In this document: positions 1 to 8,015 of the stretch, piece by piece | How the letters are laid out: the number at the start of each line of letters is the position of its first letter | Numbering within the stretch: the stretch's first letter is position 1 | Notes under the pieces: model-generated | Told to the model about the DNA's origin: nothing | The model's database searches: none | The model's input: the letters and a program-made list of their open reading frames with translations, nothing else | Assembly: GCA_964418885.1 (NCBI GenBank) | Contig: CAYQNW010000015.1 | Coordinates: forward strand, 1-53,778 | Direction of reading: 5' to 3' | Length of the DNA stretch: 53,778 bases | Source of the DNA: BMS3ABIN03 sp964418885 | GTDB lineage: Bacteria; Bacteroidota; Ignavibacteria; Ignavibacteriales; Ignavibacteriaceae | Position numbers and translations under genes: made by a program

Positions 1-155
1 TAGGAAAAGAAGTAGCAGCCCTTGTTAATGAAGAAAAACCTGCAGGAAGTTATGAGGTTGAATTTAACGCTTCATCATTACCAAGCGGAGTTTATTTCTA
101 TCAATTGAAAGTTGACAAGTTTATTAAGACAAATAAAATGATTCTGCTTCGATAA
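1..155 (+). CDS. 3' end of a T9SS-sorted secreted protein (partial)
   Basis: Only the last 50 or so codons lie in the window, in the frame that begins with the GGA codon at base 3 and stops with TAA at 153-155. The fragment has the final strands of a type IX secretion C-terminal sorting domain: a GKEVAAL segment, PAGSYEVEF, SLPSGVYFYQL, and the ending KMILLR. This tail is nearly the same as that of the next gene. In this family the tail directs export across the outer membrane and is then removed or anchored. The body of the protein is outside the window, so its function cannot be stated. Confidence 0.85.
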   Translation, partial: GKEVAALVNEEKPAGSYEVEFNASSLPSGVYFYQLKVDKFIKTNKMILLR

Positions 156-189
156 AATGTATACACTAATATCATAAACTTAGTAAAAC

Positions 190-214
190 CGTCATGATGG
201 CGATTTTTATGCGT
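190..214 (+). terminator. Possible weak terminator after the first T9SS gene
   Basis: A short imperfect hairpin (CCGTC, loop ATGAT, GGCG with a wobble pair) is followed by ATTTTTA. The stem is only four to five pairs, so this is a weak candidate. Confidence 0.3.
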
Positions 215-324
215 TCCCTTTCTATCTGCTACAATTAAAAAATAAATAACCTGCATTAAGGTAAAAAATAATCCCGTGATTTTTTTAGCGTTTTCCTTTT
301 GTTTTTATTCATTCCGTTACATCT

Positions 325-354
325 GTGCAACTTAAATTACATGAATGTTATACT
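325..354 (+). promoter_or_regulatory. Possible promoter for the tandem-module T9SS gene
   Basis: TATACT at 349-354 is a good -10 hexamer. The -35 at the right distance (GTGCAA, 325-330, 18 bases away) is poor. It would give a leader of about 70 bases before the chosen ATG. Only the -10 is persuasive. Confidence 0.3.
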
Positions 355-430
355 ATCGTGATATTTAATAATCATATTGTTTTCCGAACTTTTTAACAAT
401 CAAACTCACAACAAACGAAAGGAGAACATT

Positions 431-2476
431 ATGAGGAAAGTATTTTTTCCGATTCCCATTTTATTTCTTTTCATTATTCAACTATCTACATATGCGCAGA
501 TAGATCCCGACACAGCTCCGAAAGCAAGCATTGACAGGTTCAGTATGGAAGCGGGACATCTTTTTGTAAGGGATGGTTCAAACGGATTGCCGGGACCAAA
601 CGTTCCTGTAAATTTTGATCAATCGCCGTTTGTAACAAGAGGATTGGGTCCAACCGGGGAACTCTCTACATATTACAATTTTGATGTGCAGCCAACGGAA
701 CCGGCACCCATCTATGTATTATTTAAGGATGGTGAACAAATGCCTGTTGCTGATCAGTTAAACATTGTTGGAGTTATACCGGGCGATGAAGGATACAATG
801 ATTTCTGGTTAGTAAATAAAGTAACTGTTCCCCAGGATTATGTTGCTAATACATTTGTAAGTGCAGAGCAGGTACTTAATAGCGGCTATAATATTGAACA
901 AACAACTACAGTTGTTAACTGTCCTATCGTACCGGATAGTTCAACAGCTATGTTAAGATATAATCCAAATGAAGATCGGGGATTAACGCGAGGCTGGTAC
1001 GATTCTACGGTGGTATATTATTTTAATTTTTCTGAAGCGCCTATTAATACTGATAATTCCGGTATGGTCCCAACTTCCCCGATCTATGTTTCATTTAATA
1101 TTAATCCTGATCAAATGGGTGGTGGTCCCCCTTCAGGATTCAAAGATGACGGAACAGGACTTACACATAACGTTCCGGCAACATTGCCTGATGATACACT
1201 TTACTCGCCGTTATGGTATGTTGATATTTACGATAATGCTGATTTTAATACAGTACACGATTTAACTTCTGCACAAGCTGCTAACATTCTTGTGTTTGGT
1301 GCAGCAATTGTCAATTGTCCTGTAGTTGCAGTAACAGGTCACGATCCGGATATGGCTCCCAAAGCTAGTATAGACAGATTCAGCGTGGATGCGGGACATC
1401 TTTTTGTAAGAGATGGTTCAAATGGATTACCTGAACCGAACGAGCCGGTAAATTTTGATGAAGGACCGTTTATAACAAGAGGTTTAGGTCCTAATGGTGA
1501 GTTCTCTACCTATTATAATTTCGATACTCAGCCAACACAGCCTGCCCCAATTTATGTATTGTTCAGGGATGGGCAGCCAGCACCTGTTGCAGGTCAGTTA
1601 AACATTGTTGGAGTTATACCGGGCGATGAAGGCTATAACGATTTTTGGTTGGTAAATAAGGTAACTGTTCCCCAGGATTATGTTGCTAATACTTTTATAA
1701 CAGAGGAACAAGTACTTAATAGCGGGTATAATATCATGCAAACAAATAATGTTGTTAACTGCCCGATAGTGCCTGACAGTTCAACGGCTATGTTAAGATA
1801 TAACACTGGAGAAGATCCGGGATTAACAAGAGGCTGGTACGATTCAACAGTAGTATATTATTTTAACTTTTCTGAAGCGCCTATTAATACTGATAATTCC
1901 GGTATGGTCCCAACTTCCCCGATCTATGTTTCATTTAATATTAATCCTGATCAACCGGGTGGTGGACCTCCTTCAGGATTCAAGGATGATGGAACCGGGC
2001 TCACACATAATGTTCCTGCAACAATACCCGGAGATACTCTGTACTCACCCTTGTGGTATGTAGATATTTACGATAATGCAGATTTCGATATGGTGCACGA
2101 TCTGGCTTCAGCGCAAGCTGCTAATATTCTTGCATTTGGTGCTGCAGTTGTCAATTGTCCTATTGTAAAAGTTGATCCACCTACTATAGTTGAAGACAAC
2201 CAGGTTCAGCCTTCTGGTTATGTATTATCTCAGAACTATCCGAATCCTTTTAATCCCACGACAAACATAAACTATAAGATACCTAAATCCGGATATGTGA
2301 GCTTAAAAGTTTATGATGTATTAGGGAATGAGGTTACTACTTTAGTTAGTGAAGTAAAACCGGCAGGTGAATATGAACTAAAGTTCGGTGGCTCTTCATT
2401 GGCAAGCGGAGTTTACTATTACCAGTTGAAAGCCGGCAATTTGACCGAAACTAAAAAGATGATTCTCCTACGTTAA
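431..2476 (+). CDS. Secreted two-module T9SS cargo protein, function unknown
   Basis: This 681-residue protein starts at ATG 431, which follows an AAAGGAG ribosome site. An upstream in-frame ATG at 377 would place 18 hydrophilic residues before the signal peptide and is less likely. Residues 1-22 form a signal peptide with a hydrophobic core and a TYA-Q cleavage site. Residues 25-304 and 305-584 are two near-identical modules, each opening with DPD-APKASIDRFS and each carrying two Cys in NCP motifs. The last ~80 residues are a T9SS sorting domain with YPNPFNP near its start and KKMILLR at the end. I recognise no enzyme motif. A surface or extracellular role is inferred from the two export signals. 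The DNA of the modules is also repeated. Confidence 0.88.
   Translation: MRKVFFPIPILFLFIIQLSTYAQIDPDTAPKASIDRFSMEAGHLFVRDGSNGLPGPNVPVNFDQSPFVTRGLGPTGELSTYYNFDVQPTEPAPIYVLFKDGEQMPVADQLNIVGVIPGDEGYNDFWLVNKVTVPQDYVANTFVSAEQVLNSGYNIEQTTTVVNCPIVPDSSTAMLRYNPNEDRGLTRGWYDSTVVYYFNFSEAPINTDNSGMVPTSPIYVSFNINPDQMGGGPPSGFKDDGTGLTHNVPATLPDDTLYSPLWYVDIYDNADFNTVHDLTSAQAANILVFGAAIVNCPVVAVTGHDPDMAPKASIDRFSVDAGHLFVRDGSNGLPEPNEPVNFDEGPFITRGLGPNGEFSTYYNFDTQPTQPAPIYVLFRDGQPAPVAGQLNIVGVIPGDEGYNDFWLVNKVTVPQDYVANTFITEEQVLNSGYNIMQTNNVVNCPIVPDSSTAMLRYNTGEDPGLTRGWYDSTVVYYFNFSEAPINTDNSGMVPTSPIYVSFNINPDQPGGGPPSGFKDDGTGLTHNVPATIPGDTLYSPLWYVDIYDNADFDMVHDLASAQAANILAFGAAVVNCPIVKVDPPTIVEDNQVQPSGYVLSQNYPNPFNPTTNINYKIPKSGYVSLKVYDVLGNEVTTLVSEVKPAGEYELKFGGSSLASGVYYYQLKAGNLTETKKMILLR
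503..2182 (+). repeat. 840-bp in-frame tandem duplication inside the T9SS gene
   Basis: Bases 503-1342 and 1343-2182 align at a constant offset of exactly 840 bases (280 codons), with no net insertion or deletion. Identity varies along the unit. Bases 1028-1114 match 1868-1954 exactly, while other stretches have many silent changes. Confidence 0.9.
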
Positions 2477-2517
2477 AATTTTGGAGAACACATTCTACTT
2501 AGTTAAAAATATCATCG

Positions 2518-2557
2518 TAATTCCCGGCGGCATTAAATCCGTCGGGAATTATTTTTA
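2518..2557 (+). terminator. Rho-independent terminator after the tandem-module gene
   Basis: A 12-pair stem (AATTCCCGGCGG at 2519-2530 with CCGTCGGGAATT at 2539-2550, one G-U pair) encloses the loop CATTAAAT and is followed by ATTTTTAG. It lies between two convergent genes and could also slow reverse-strand transcription from lysA. Confidence 0.85.
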
Positions 2558-2592
2558 GAGACTTCTGAAGTAAATATTATCATGTTAGTTAT

Positions 2593-2656
2593 GTCATTCT
2601 CACCAAAGTGGGAATCTAAAACAATTTGAAAGGATTCCCGTTTTCACAGGGATGAC
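2593..2656. repeat. Dispersed inverted-repeat element, copy 1
   Basis: Two arms, GTCATTCTCACC...GGGAATC (2593-2616) and GATTCCCG...GGGATGAC (2633-2656), face each other around TTTGAAAG. The core TTTGAAAGGATTCCCGTTTT recurs in reverse orientation near base 52840. It looks like a small REP-type intergenic repeat and lies between convergent gene ends. Confidence 0.55.
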
Positions 2657-2696
2657 AATCTGTATTTTTTAAAAGTCTTATTTATTAAAACAGTTC

Positions 2697-3866
2697 TTAA
2701 AGTTGATCCGAAAAATATGATTGAATACCAGAACGTAAATTGTAGTGTGAAACCATTACTTCACCATAAGCCCCTGTCGTTCTTAGAGCGATTAAATCAC
2801 CGCGTTTTGTTTCAGGCAGTAAGTAGGATTTAGCAAAAGTATCCGAGGATTCGCAAATCGGACCTACTACATCATATCGTTTTTCTTTTCCTTTTGAAGT
2901 AAGATTTTCAATTTTATGATAAGCCTGGTAGAGTGCCGGTCTTAAAAGTTCGGTCATCCCGGCATCAAGGATTGCGAAGTTTGTGTTGAGTCCTTCTTTA
3001 ATGAATAAAACTCTGGAAATTAACGATCCGCTTTGTGCAACAATTGCTCTTCCTATTTCAAAGTGCAGAATCTGATCCGGTTGTAATTCAAGAAATTGTT
3101 CGAAGACACGGAAGAAAGATTTAAAATCCGGGATAAGGTTTTCATCCGGATTTTCATAATTAACACCGAGTCCACCGCCGGCATTTAAATGTTTGATTTC
3201 TATATTATGATCAGCAAACCATTTTTGTAATTCGTTTATTCTGATACAAAGACTTTTGTACACTTCAAGATCAGTAACCTGTGAACCGATATGAAAATGC
3301 AGTCCAGTTAGCGCAAGATTTTTACAGCTCGAAATCTTTTCAAGTATCTGATCAAAATCATCAAAATTAATTCCGAATTTATTTTCTTCAAGACCTGTTG
3401 TTATGTAATGATGTGTTTTCGGATTTATGTTCGGATTTATTCTAAGTGCAATCGATGCAGTTTTATTCATCGAACTCGCAATGGAATTTATTACTTCAAT
3501 TTCCTGGATCGATTCTACATTAAAGCAAAAAATTTGATGCTGCAGTCCGGTTTTTATTTCTTCATCGGATTTACCGACTCCTGCAAACACAATTTTATTA
3601 CTATCAAATCCTACTTCTATTGCTCTTGATACCTCGTTTCCGCTTACGCAATCTGCACCAAATCCATTATTGTTAATAATCTTTAAAATTCTTTTGTTTG
3701 CATTTGCTTTAACAGCGTAATGAATCTGATAATTCCTTTTATCGGCTTCCTTTTTTAAATCATCAATTGTTTTCTGAAGAAGAGAAAGATCATAATAATA
3801 GAACGGTGTTTTTAATCTTTTGAATTTTTCGATCTGTCCCGGATTAAACATTTTAAAAAATTTCAT
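2697..3866 (-). CDS. lysA: Diaminopimelate decarboxylase
   Basis: A 389-residue fold-type III PLP enzyme that converts meso-diaminopimelate to L-lysine and CO2, the last step of lysine synthesis, in the cytoplasm. Family landmarks are all present: the PLP lysine K53 in HYAVKANANK, GLHFHIGSQ at 188-196, the phosphate-binding GGGLG at 230-234, and the active-site Cys C338 in CESSDTF. Length is near the usual 400-420. The start at 3866 overlaps the end of lysC by 14 bases. A second ATG at 3851, just past the lysC stop, is possible. Neither has a clear ribosome site, so translational coupling to lysC is likely. Confidence 0.95.
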   Translation of the reverse strand: MKFFKMFNPGQIEKFKRLKTPFYYYDLSLLQKTIDDLKKEADKRNYQIHYAVKANANKRILKIINNNGFGADCVSGNEVSRAIEVGFDSNKIVFAGVGKSDEEIKTGLQHQIFCFNVESIQEIEVINSIASSMNKTASIALRINPNINPKTHHYITTGLEENKFGINFDDFDQILEKISSCKNLALTGLHFHIGSQVTDLEVYKSLCIRINELQKWFADHNIEIKHLNAGGGLGVNYENPDENLIPDFKSFFRVFEQFLELQPDQILHFEIGRAIVAQSGSLISRVLFIKEGLNTNFAILDAGMTELLRPALYQAYHKIENLTSKGKEKRYDVVGPICESSDTFAKSYLLPETKRGDLIALRTTGAYGEVMVSHYNLRSGIQSYFSDQL

Positions 3867-5160
3867 TTAGTGAAATGAGAGCATCTTTTTTATCCGCAGA
3901 ATCTACCAGTATCGAGATGTTATGTCTGCTTCCTCCGTAAGAGATCATCTTGATGTTGAAATGTTTAAGCGCGTCAAAAATCTTATCGATAAGTCCTCTT
4001 TGTTCGATTATATTTTCTCCAACTATACAGATAATAGTCTGATCAGATGATGTCTCAACTATACCATAATGCTTAAGTTCTTCAACAATATCACTTAAAT
4101 AAGTAGTGTCATCAATTGTAACAGAAACCGCAACTTCCGACGTTGTAATCATATCAATTGAAGTTTTATATCGTTCGAATACCTCGAATACTTTTCTCAA
4201 AAATCCATAAACCAGAAGCATCCTTCCCGATTTAATCTTTACTGAAGTTATCGGATCTTTAGCTGCAACAGCTTTTATTCCTTCGCCTGCAGCTTTACCG
4301 GAAATTAAAGTTCCGTCATCTTCAGGTTTCAATGTGTTTTTAAGTCTCACAGGAATGTTTGCCATCTTTGCTGGTTGTACACTCGAAGGATGAAGAATTT
4401 TTGCACCGAAGTAAGCAAGCTCTGCGGCTTCATCAAAAGAAAGTTGTGGAATTGAATGTGTGTTGCTAACGTATCTCGGATCGTTATTATGAAAACCGCT
4501 TATGTCAGTCCATATCTGGATTTCTTCTGCACTAATTGCTGCACCAATTAATGACGCGGAGTAATCGCTTCCGCCGCGTTTAAGATTATCGACTTCACCA
4601 TAAAGATTTCTGCAAATATACCCTTGCGTTATAAAAAGTTTTATATCCGGGAACTTATCTAGTTCTCTTTCGATGTTTTCTTTTATGTAATAATTATCCG
4701 GTTCGCCGTTTGTATCAATACGCATAAAGTTAAGAGCAGGAAGAAGTTCTGATTTTATATCCTGTTCTTTCAGGTAGATGTGAAAAAGAGCAGTCGAGAT
4801 TAACTCTCCCTGAGCAAGGATCGCTTTCTCCTCATGAATTGTAAAAATATCCTGTGTGAAAGATCTTATGTAATTAAAATGAGATTCGATCAGTTCCTTA
4901 CCTTCCTGAAGCAATTCCTTTTTGCTGTACAGTTCATTTATTACTTTGTTATAATTTTCTTCAAGTAGATCGATTAAATTGTTCGCGCTATCTTTTTTCT
5001 GGCTATAAAGAAATTCTGTAATTTTAACTAAATTGTTTGTAGTGCCGGACATAGCGGACAAAACAACGATTTTTCGTTCGTCGTTATTTATGAGTTTTGC
5101 AACGCCCTGCATACGTTCTACACTGCCAACCGATGTGCCTCCGAATTTTAAAACCTTCAT
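3853..5160 (-). CDS. lysC: Aspartate kinase
   Basis: This 435-residue monofunctional aspartokinase phosphorylates L-aspartate, the committed step towards lysine, threonine and methionine. The N-terminus has the kinase signature KFGGTSVGS from residue 5. The middle contains the GGSDYSA substrate loop. The C-terminal ~120 residues look like paired ACT domains, which in this family bind the feedback amino acid. No homoserine dehydrogenase domain is attached. It is the first gene of a reverse-strand operon with lysA. I see no lysine riboswitch in the 175 bases upstream. Which end product inhibits it cannot be told from the sequence. Confidence 0.95.
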   Translation of the reverse strand: MKVLKFGGTSVGSVERMQGVAKLINNDERKIVVLSAMSGTTNNLVKITEFLYSQKKDSANNLIDLLEENYNKVINELYSKKELLQEGKELIESHFNYIRSFTQDIFTIHEEKAILAQGELISTALFHIYLKEQDIKSELLPALNFMRIDTNGEPDNYYIKENIERELDKFPDIKLFITQGYICRNLYGEVDNLKRGGSDYSASLIGAAISAEEIQIWTDISGFHNNDPRYVSNTHSIPQLSFDEAAELAYFGAKILHPSSVQPAKMANIPVRLKNTLKPEDDGTLISGKAAGEGIKAVAAKDPITSVKIKSGRMLLVYGFLRKVFEVFERYKTSIDMITTSEVAVSVTIDDTTYLSDIVEELKHYGIVETSSDQTIICIVGENIIEQRGLIDKIFDALKHFNIKMISYGGSRHNISILVDSADKKDALISLNEIF

Positions 5161-5335
5161 TAAATACTAACCTGTTGATTTTGAAATAAAGACCGGCGAA
5201 ATATAAAAATTATGTTGCATAATCGATAGAGTTATTTTAATTACTGATATACTTTTATTTACTATCGCATGACACAAATAATTAAACTAAATTTATGTGG
5301 TTAAAAATTATTCTATCCGAATAAGCGGAGAAAAA

Positions 5336-6562
5336 ATGAATTCTAAAAAAATAGTTCCTGCAACAAGAACCGATAATATAACTTATGCCGTTAGAGATAT
5401 TGTAGTACTTGCGAATGAGGTTGCCAAAACCGGGAAAGAAATGCTCTACCTTAATATTGGTGATCCGAATCTGTACGATTTCAAACCACCAGAACATCTT
5501 GTAAAAGCAACTTATGATGCAATGGTTAAGAATTTTAATGGTTATGCTCCTTCTTCCGGAATAAAGGAAGCTGTTCAGGCGATTGAAAGGGAAGCGGAAC
5601 GAAAAGGAATAACAAATGTTCATGATATTTTTGTTACAACAGGTGCAAGCGAAGCGATAGATATCTGTTTAACCGCACTTGTTAATGATGGTGAAAATGT
5701 TTTAACTCCAACTCCCGGTTACCCACTTTACACAGCAATTGCAAGCAAGCTTTCGATGATGGAAAATCCTTATTATTTAGATGAAGAGAATGGTTGGCTG
5801 CCGGATATTGATGATATAAAAAGTAAGATCAATAATAAAACAAAAGCGATAGTTCTTATCAATCCGAATAATCCTACCGGCTCATTATACACGATGGAAA
5901 ATTTGAATGAGATTATTGATCTTGCACTTGAAAATAATCTTGTGATCTTTGCAGATGAAATTTACGATAAGCTTCTTTTCGATGGAAAGAAACATGTTTC
6001 AATCGCTTCGTTAAATAAAGATGTTTCGTGCATAACGTTTGGCGGACTTTCAAAAAATTATATGGTTCCCGGGTTCAGAATTGGCTGGGGAATTGTAAGT
6101 GGGAGAAAAGAAGTTTTGTCGGATTACATCGAAGCAATAAATAAAATTTTGCGTGCAAGACTTTCTGCAAATCATCCCGAACAGTATGGAATTAAAATTT
6201 CACTTGAAGGTGATCAATCTCATCTTGCAGAAGCAAATAATAAGCTTACTAAGCGTAGAGATATGACAGTTGAAATGCTGAATGCAATTCCTGGAATTTC
6301 CTGCGTTAAACCTGAAGGCGCTTTTTATGCTTTTCCGAGATTAGAAATGCAGCAACTGGATAATCACTTTGTTGCCGAGTTAATAAAAGAAACCGGAGTT
6401 GTTGTTGTTCCTGGCAGTGGATTTGGACAGGTACCCGGTACACGGCATTTTAGAGTTGTGTTTCTTCCGAACGAACAGATACTTGAAAGGGCTTATAACA
6501 ACATTGGTACATTTTTCCAAAAATATTTGGAAAATTTTCCTGAGAAAGCTGCTACAAGATAA
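5336..6562 (+). CDS. Class I/II aminotransferase, AlaA-like
   Basis: This is a 408-residue fold-type I PLP enzyme. I prefer ATG 5336, which has GGAG six bases upstream, over a GTG at 5297. The PLP lysine is K240 in GLSKNYMVPGFRIGW. Other landmarks are LNIGDP near the N-terminus, the NPNNPTG substrate loop and ADEIYDKLLF. Segments such as RLSAN and IPGISCVKPEGAFYAFP closely recall E. coli AlaA, so glutamate-pyruvate transamination is the best guess. Aspartate as substrate remains possible. It is divergent from lysC-lysA, which suggests amino-acid metabolism but does not prove a role in diaminopimelate synthesis. Confidence 0.85.
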   Translation: MNSKKIVPATRTDNITYAVRDIVVLANEVAKTGKEMLYLNIGDPNLYDFKPPEHLVKATYDAMVKNFNGYAPSSGIKEAVQAIEREAERKGITNVHDIFVTTGASEAIDICLTALVNDGENVLTPTPGYPLYTAIASKLSMMENPYYLDEENGWLPDIDDIKSKINNKTKAIVLINPNNPTGSLYTMENLNEIIDLALENNLVIFADEIYDKLLFDGKKHVSIASLNKDVSCITFGGLSKNYMVPGFRIGWGIVSGRKEVLSDYIEAINKILRARLSANHPEQYGIKISLEGDQSHLAEANNKLTKRRDMTVEMLNAIPGISCVKPEGAFYAFPRLEMQQLDNHFVAELIKETGVVVVPGSGFGQVPGTRHFRVVFLPNEQILERAYNNIGTFFQKYLENFPEKAATR

Positions 6563-6588
6563 ATTATTTCCCTGCCCGGTTAAAATAG

Positions 6589-6630
6589 AACACGGATTAA
6601 ACAGATTATACCGATCTTCACAGATTTTTA
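6589..6630. repeat. Short degenerate periodic repeat
   Basis: Four related units (CGGATT, CAGATT, CCGATC, CAGATT) recur about every 10-11 bases just after the aminotransferase stop. The pattern resembles the ACGGATT-type intergenic repeats of many genomes. It is too degenerate to be sure. Confidence 0.3.
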
Positions 6631-6685
6631 TGCTTTAATTTTTTAATTATTTATTGTAAATAGTTTAAATGCAAATAGTAGTTTC

Positions 6686-6714
6686 TTGATTGCCGGAAGG
6701 GCATTCTATATATT
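6686..6714 (+). promoter_or_regulatory. Sigma70-type promoter for the M16-nuoGHI group
   Basis: TTGATT at 6686-6691 and TATATT at 6709-6714 are separated by exactly 17 bases. Transcription would begin near 6721, about 30 bases before the peptidase start. The arrangement almost copies the promoter ahead of rpsL (TTGACT, 17, TATATT). Confidence 0.65.
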
Positions 6715-6750
6715 TGTTTTCCAAAAATAACCTTAATAAATAATACTGTA

Positions 6751-8001
6751 TTGAACGATTTCAGAATCACAAAACTCTCTAACGGTACCCGTATAGTATC
6801 CGAATATATTCCCCACGTGAAATCTTTTTCATTGGGATTTTGGTTCAATGTTGGTGCAAGAGATGAGAATAATCTTAATAACGGAATTTCCCATTTCATC
6901 GAACACATGTTATTTAAAGGTACAAAACGGCGTTCCGCAAAAAGAATTTCCGAAGAGATAGAATCCTATGGTGGTTATCTGAATGCTTTTACATCAAAGG
7001 AACATACCTGCTACTATACAAAAGGATTACCGGAAAATTTACAGAGATCTTTCAATGTTTTATCAGACATGGTACAGAATCCGTTGTTTAAGGAAAGTCA
7101 CATCAGGAAAGAAGCAGGGGTGATTCTTGATGAATTGAGAGATGTTGAAGATAATCCTGAAGAACTTATATTTGATAAATTTGAAGAAGTAATATTCGAT
7201 GGCAACCGTTTGAGTATGCCTGTGATCGGTAAGGAAAACAACATTAAAAAATTTAATTCGCAGGGACTTCAGAAATTCCATACAAGCAGGTATAACACCG
7301 GTAAGTTATTAATTACTGCTTCCGGTTTGGTAGATCATGATAAGCTGGTCCGGCTGGCTGAAAGAAATATTGATAAAAGAAAACCGGGAACTAAAACTAA
7401 CAGAACAAGATTCGTTTCTCACAAAGTTCACGATCTTATTCTTGATCGTGATTTCAATCAGGTTCATACAATCATAGGCAGGGCAACAGCAGGGTTCAAC
7501 AATAAACAAAGACATAAATTAAAAGTTCTTTCAACTTTGCTTGGTGAAGGCAGCAGTTCAAGATTGTTTCTTGCCATTCGGGAAAAGCTTGGAATAACAT
7601 ACCAGATTACTTCTTTTCTAAATTCTTATTTAGATGTTTCTGCTTTTGGTGTTTATTATTCTACCAATACAAAACAGACAAACAGGGTTCTGGATATTGT
7701 TCTTAAAGAATTTAAGAAATTGAGAGAAATCAAGATTAAAGATAAAGAGCTTGAAAAAGTTAAAGCATATATTAAAGGTAGTATGTTGCTTAGTCTTGAA
7801 AATACAACAAACAGGATGATACGGATGGCGAATTCACTGCTGTATTTTAATCGTATAATAACTGTTGAAGAATTTCTTGAGGAAGTAAACGTAATAACTG
7901 CCGATGATCTTCTTAAAATTGCAAATGAATTGCTTGATGAGAAAAAACTTATTAAAGTGATTTTAAAATCAAATGAAAGCAAACTGAAAAAAGTTGCTTA
8001 A
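6751..8001 (+). CDS. M16 family zinc peptidase
   Basis: A 416-residue pitrilysin/insulinase-type protease, similar in size to mitochondrial processing peptidase subunits. The inverted zinc motif HFIEH gives H48, E51 and H52, and E129 lies exactly 76 residues further on as the third zinc ligand, so the protein should be active. The N-terminal half is the catalytic M16 domain, and the C-terminal half is the usual inactive partner domain. The start is TTG 6751, without an obvious ribosome site but just downstream of a good promoter. No signal peptide is visible, so it may be cytoplasmic. It sits 14 bases before nuoG and is probably co-transcribed with it. Its substrate is unknown. Confidence 0.92.
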   Translation: MNDFRITKLSNGTRIVSEYIPHVKSFSLGFWFNVGARDENNLNNGISHFIEHMLFKGTKRRSAKRISEEIESYGGYLNAFTSKEHTCYYTKGLPENLQRSFNVLSDMVQNPLFKESHIRKEAGVILDELRDVEDNPEELIFDKFEEVIFDGNRLSMPVIGKENNIKKFNSQGLQKFHTSRYNTGKLLITASGLVDHDKLVRLAERNIDKRKPGTKTNRTRFVSHKVHDLILDRDFNQVHTIIGRATAGFNNKQRHKLKVLSTLLGEGSSSRLFLAIREKLGITYQITSFLNSYLDVSAFGVYYSTNTKQTNRVLDIVLKEFKKLREIKIKDKELEKVKAYIKGSMLLSLENTTNRMIRMANSLLYFNRIITVEEFLEEVNVITADDLLKIANELLDEKKLIKVILKSNESKLKKVA

Positions 8002-8015
8002 AACACCGAAAAAAG

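Noticed and set aside
503..2182. Repeat as CRISPR or transposon
   Set aside because: The repeat is two long in-frame coding modules without spacers, transposase or terminal repeats.
5161..5335. Lysine riboswitch or leader before lysC
   Set aside because: The gap is short and I see no L-box-like helices, only a 6-base inverted repeat (CGATAG/CTATCG).
6651..6908. 85-codon reverse-strand frame
   Set aside because: It overlaps the promoter and N-terminus of the M16 peptidase, whose zinc motif is secure.
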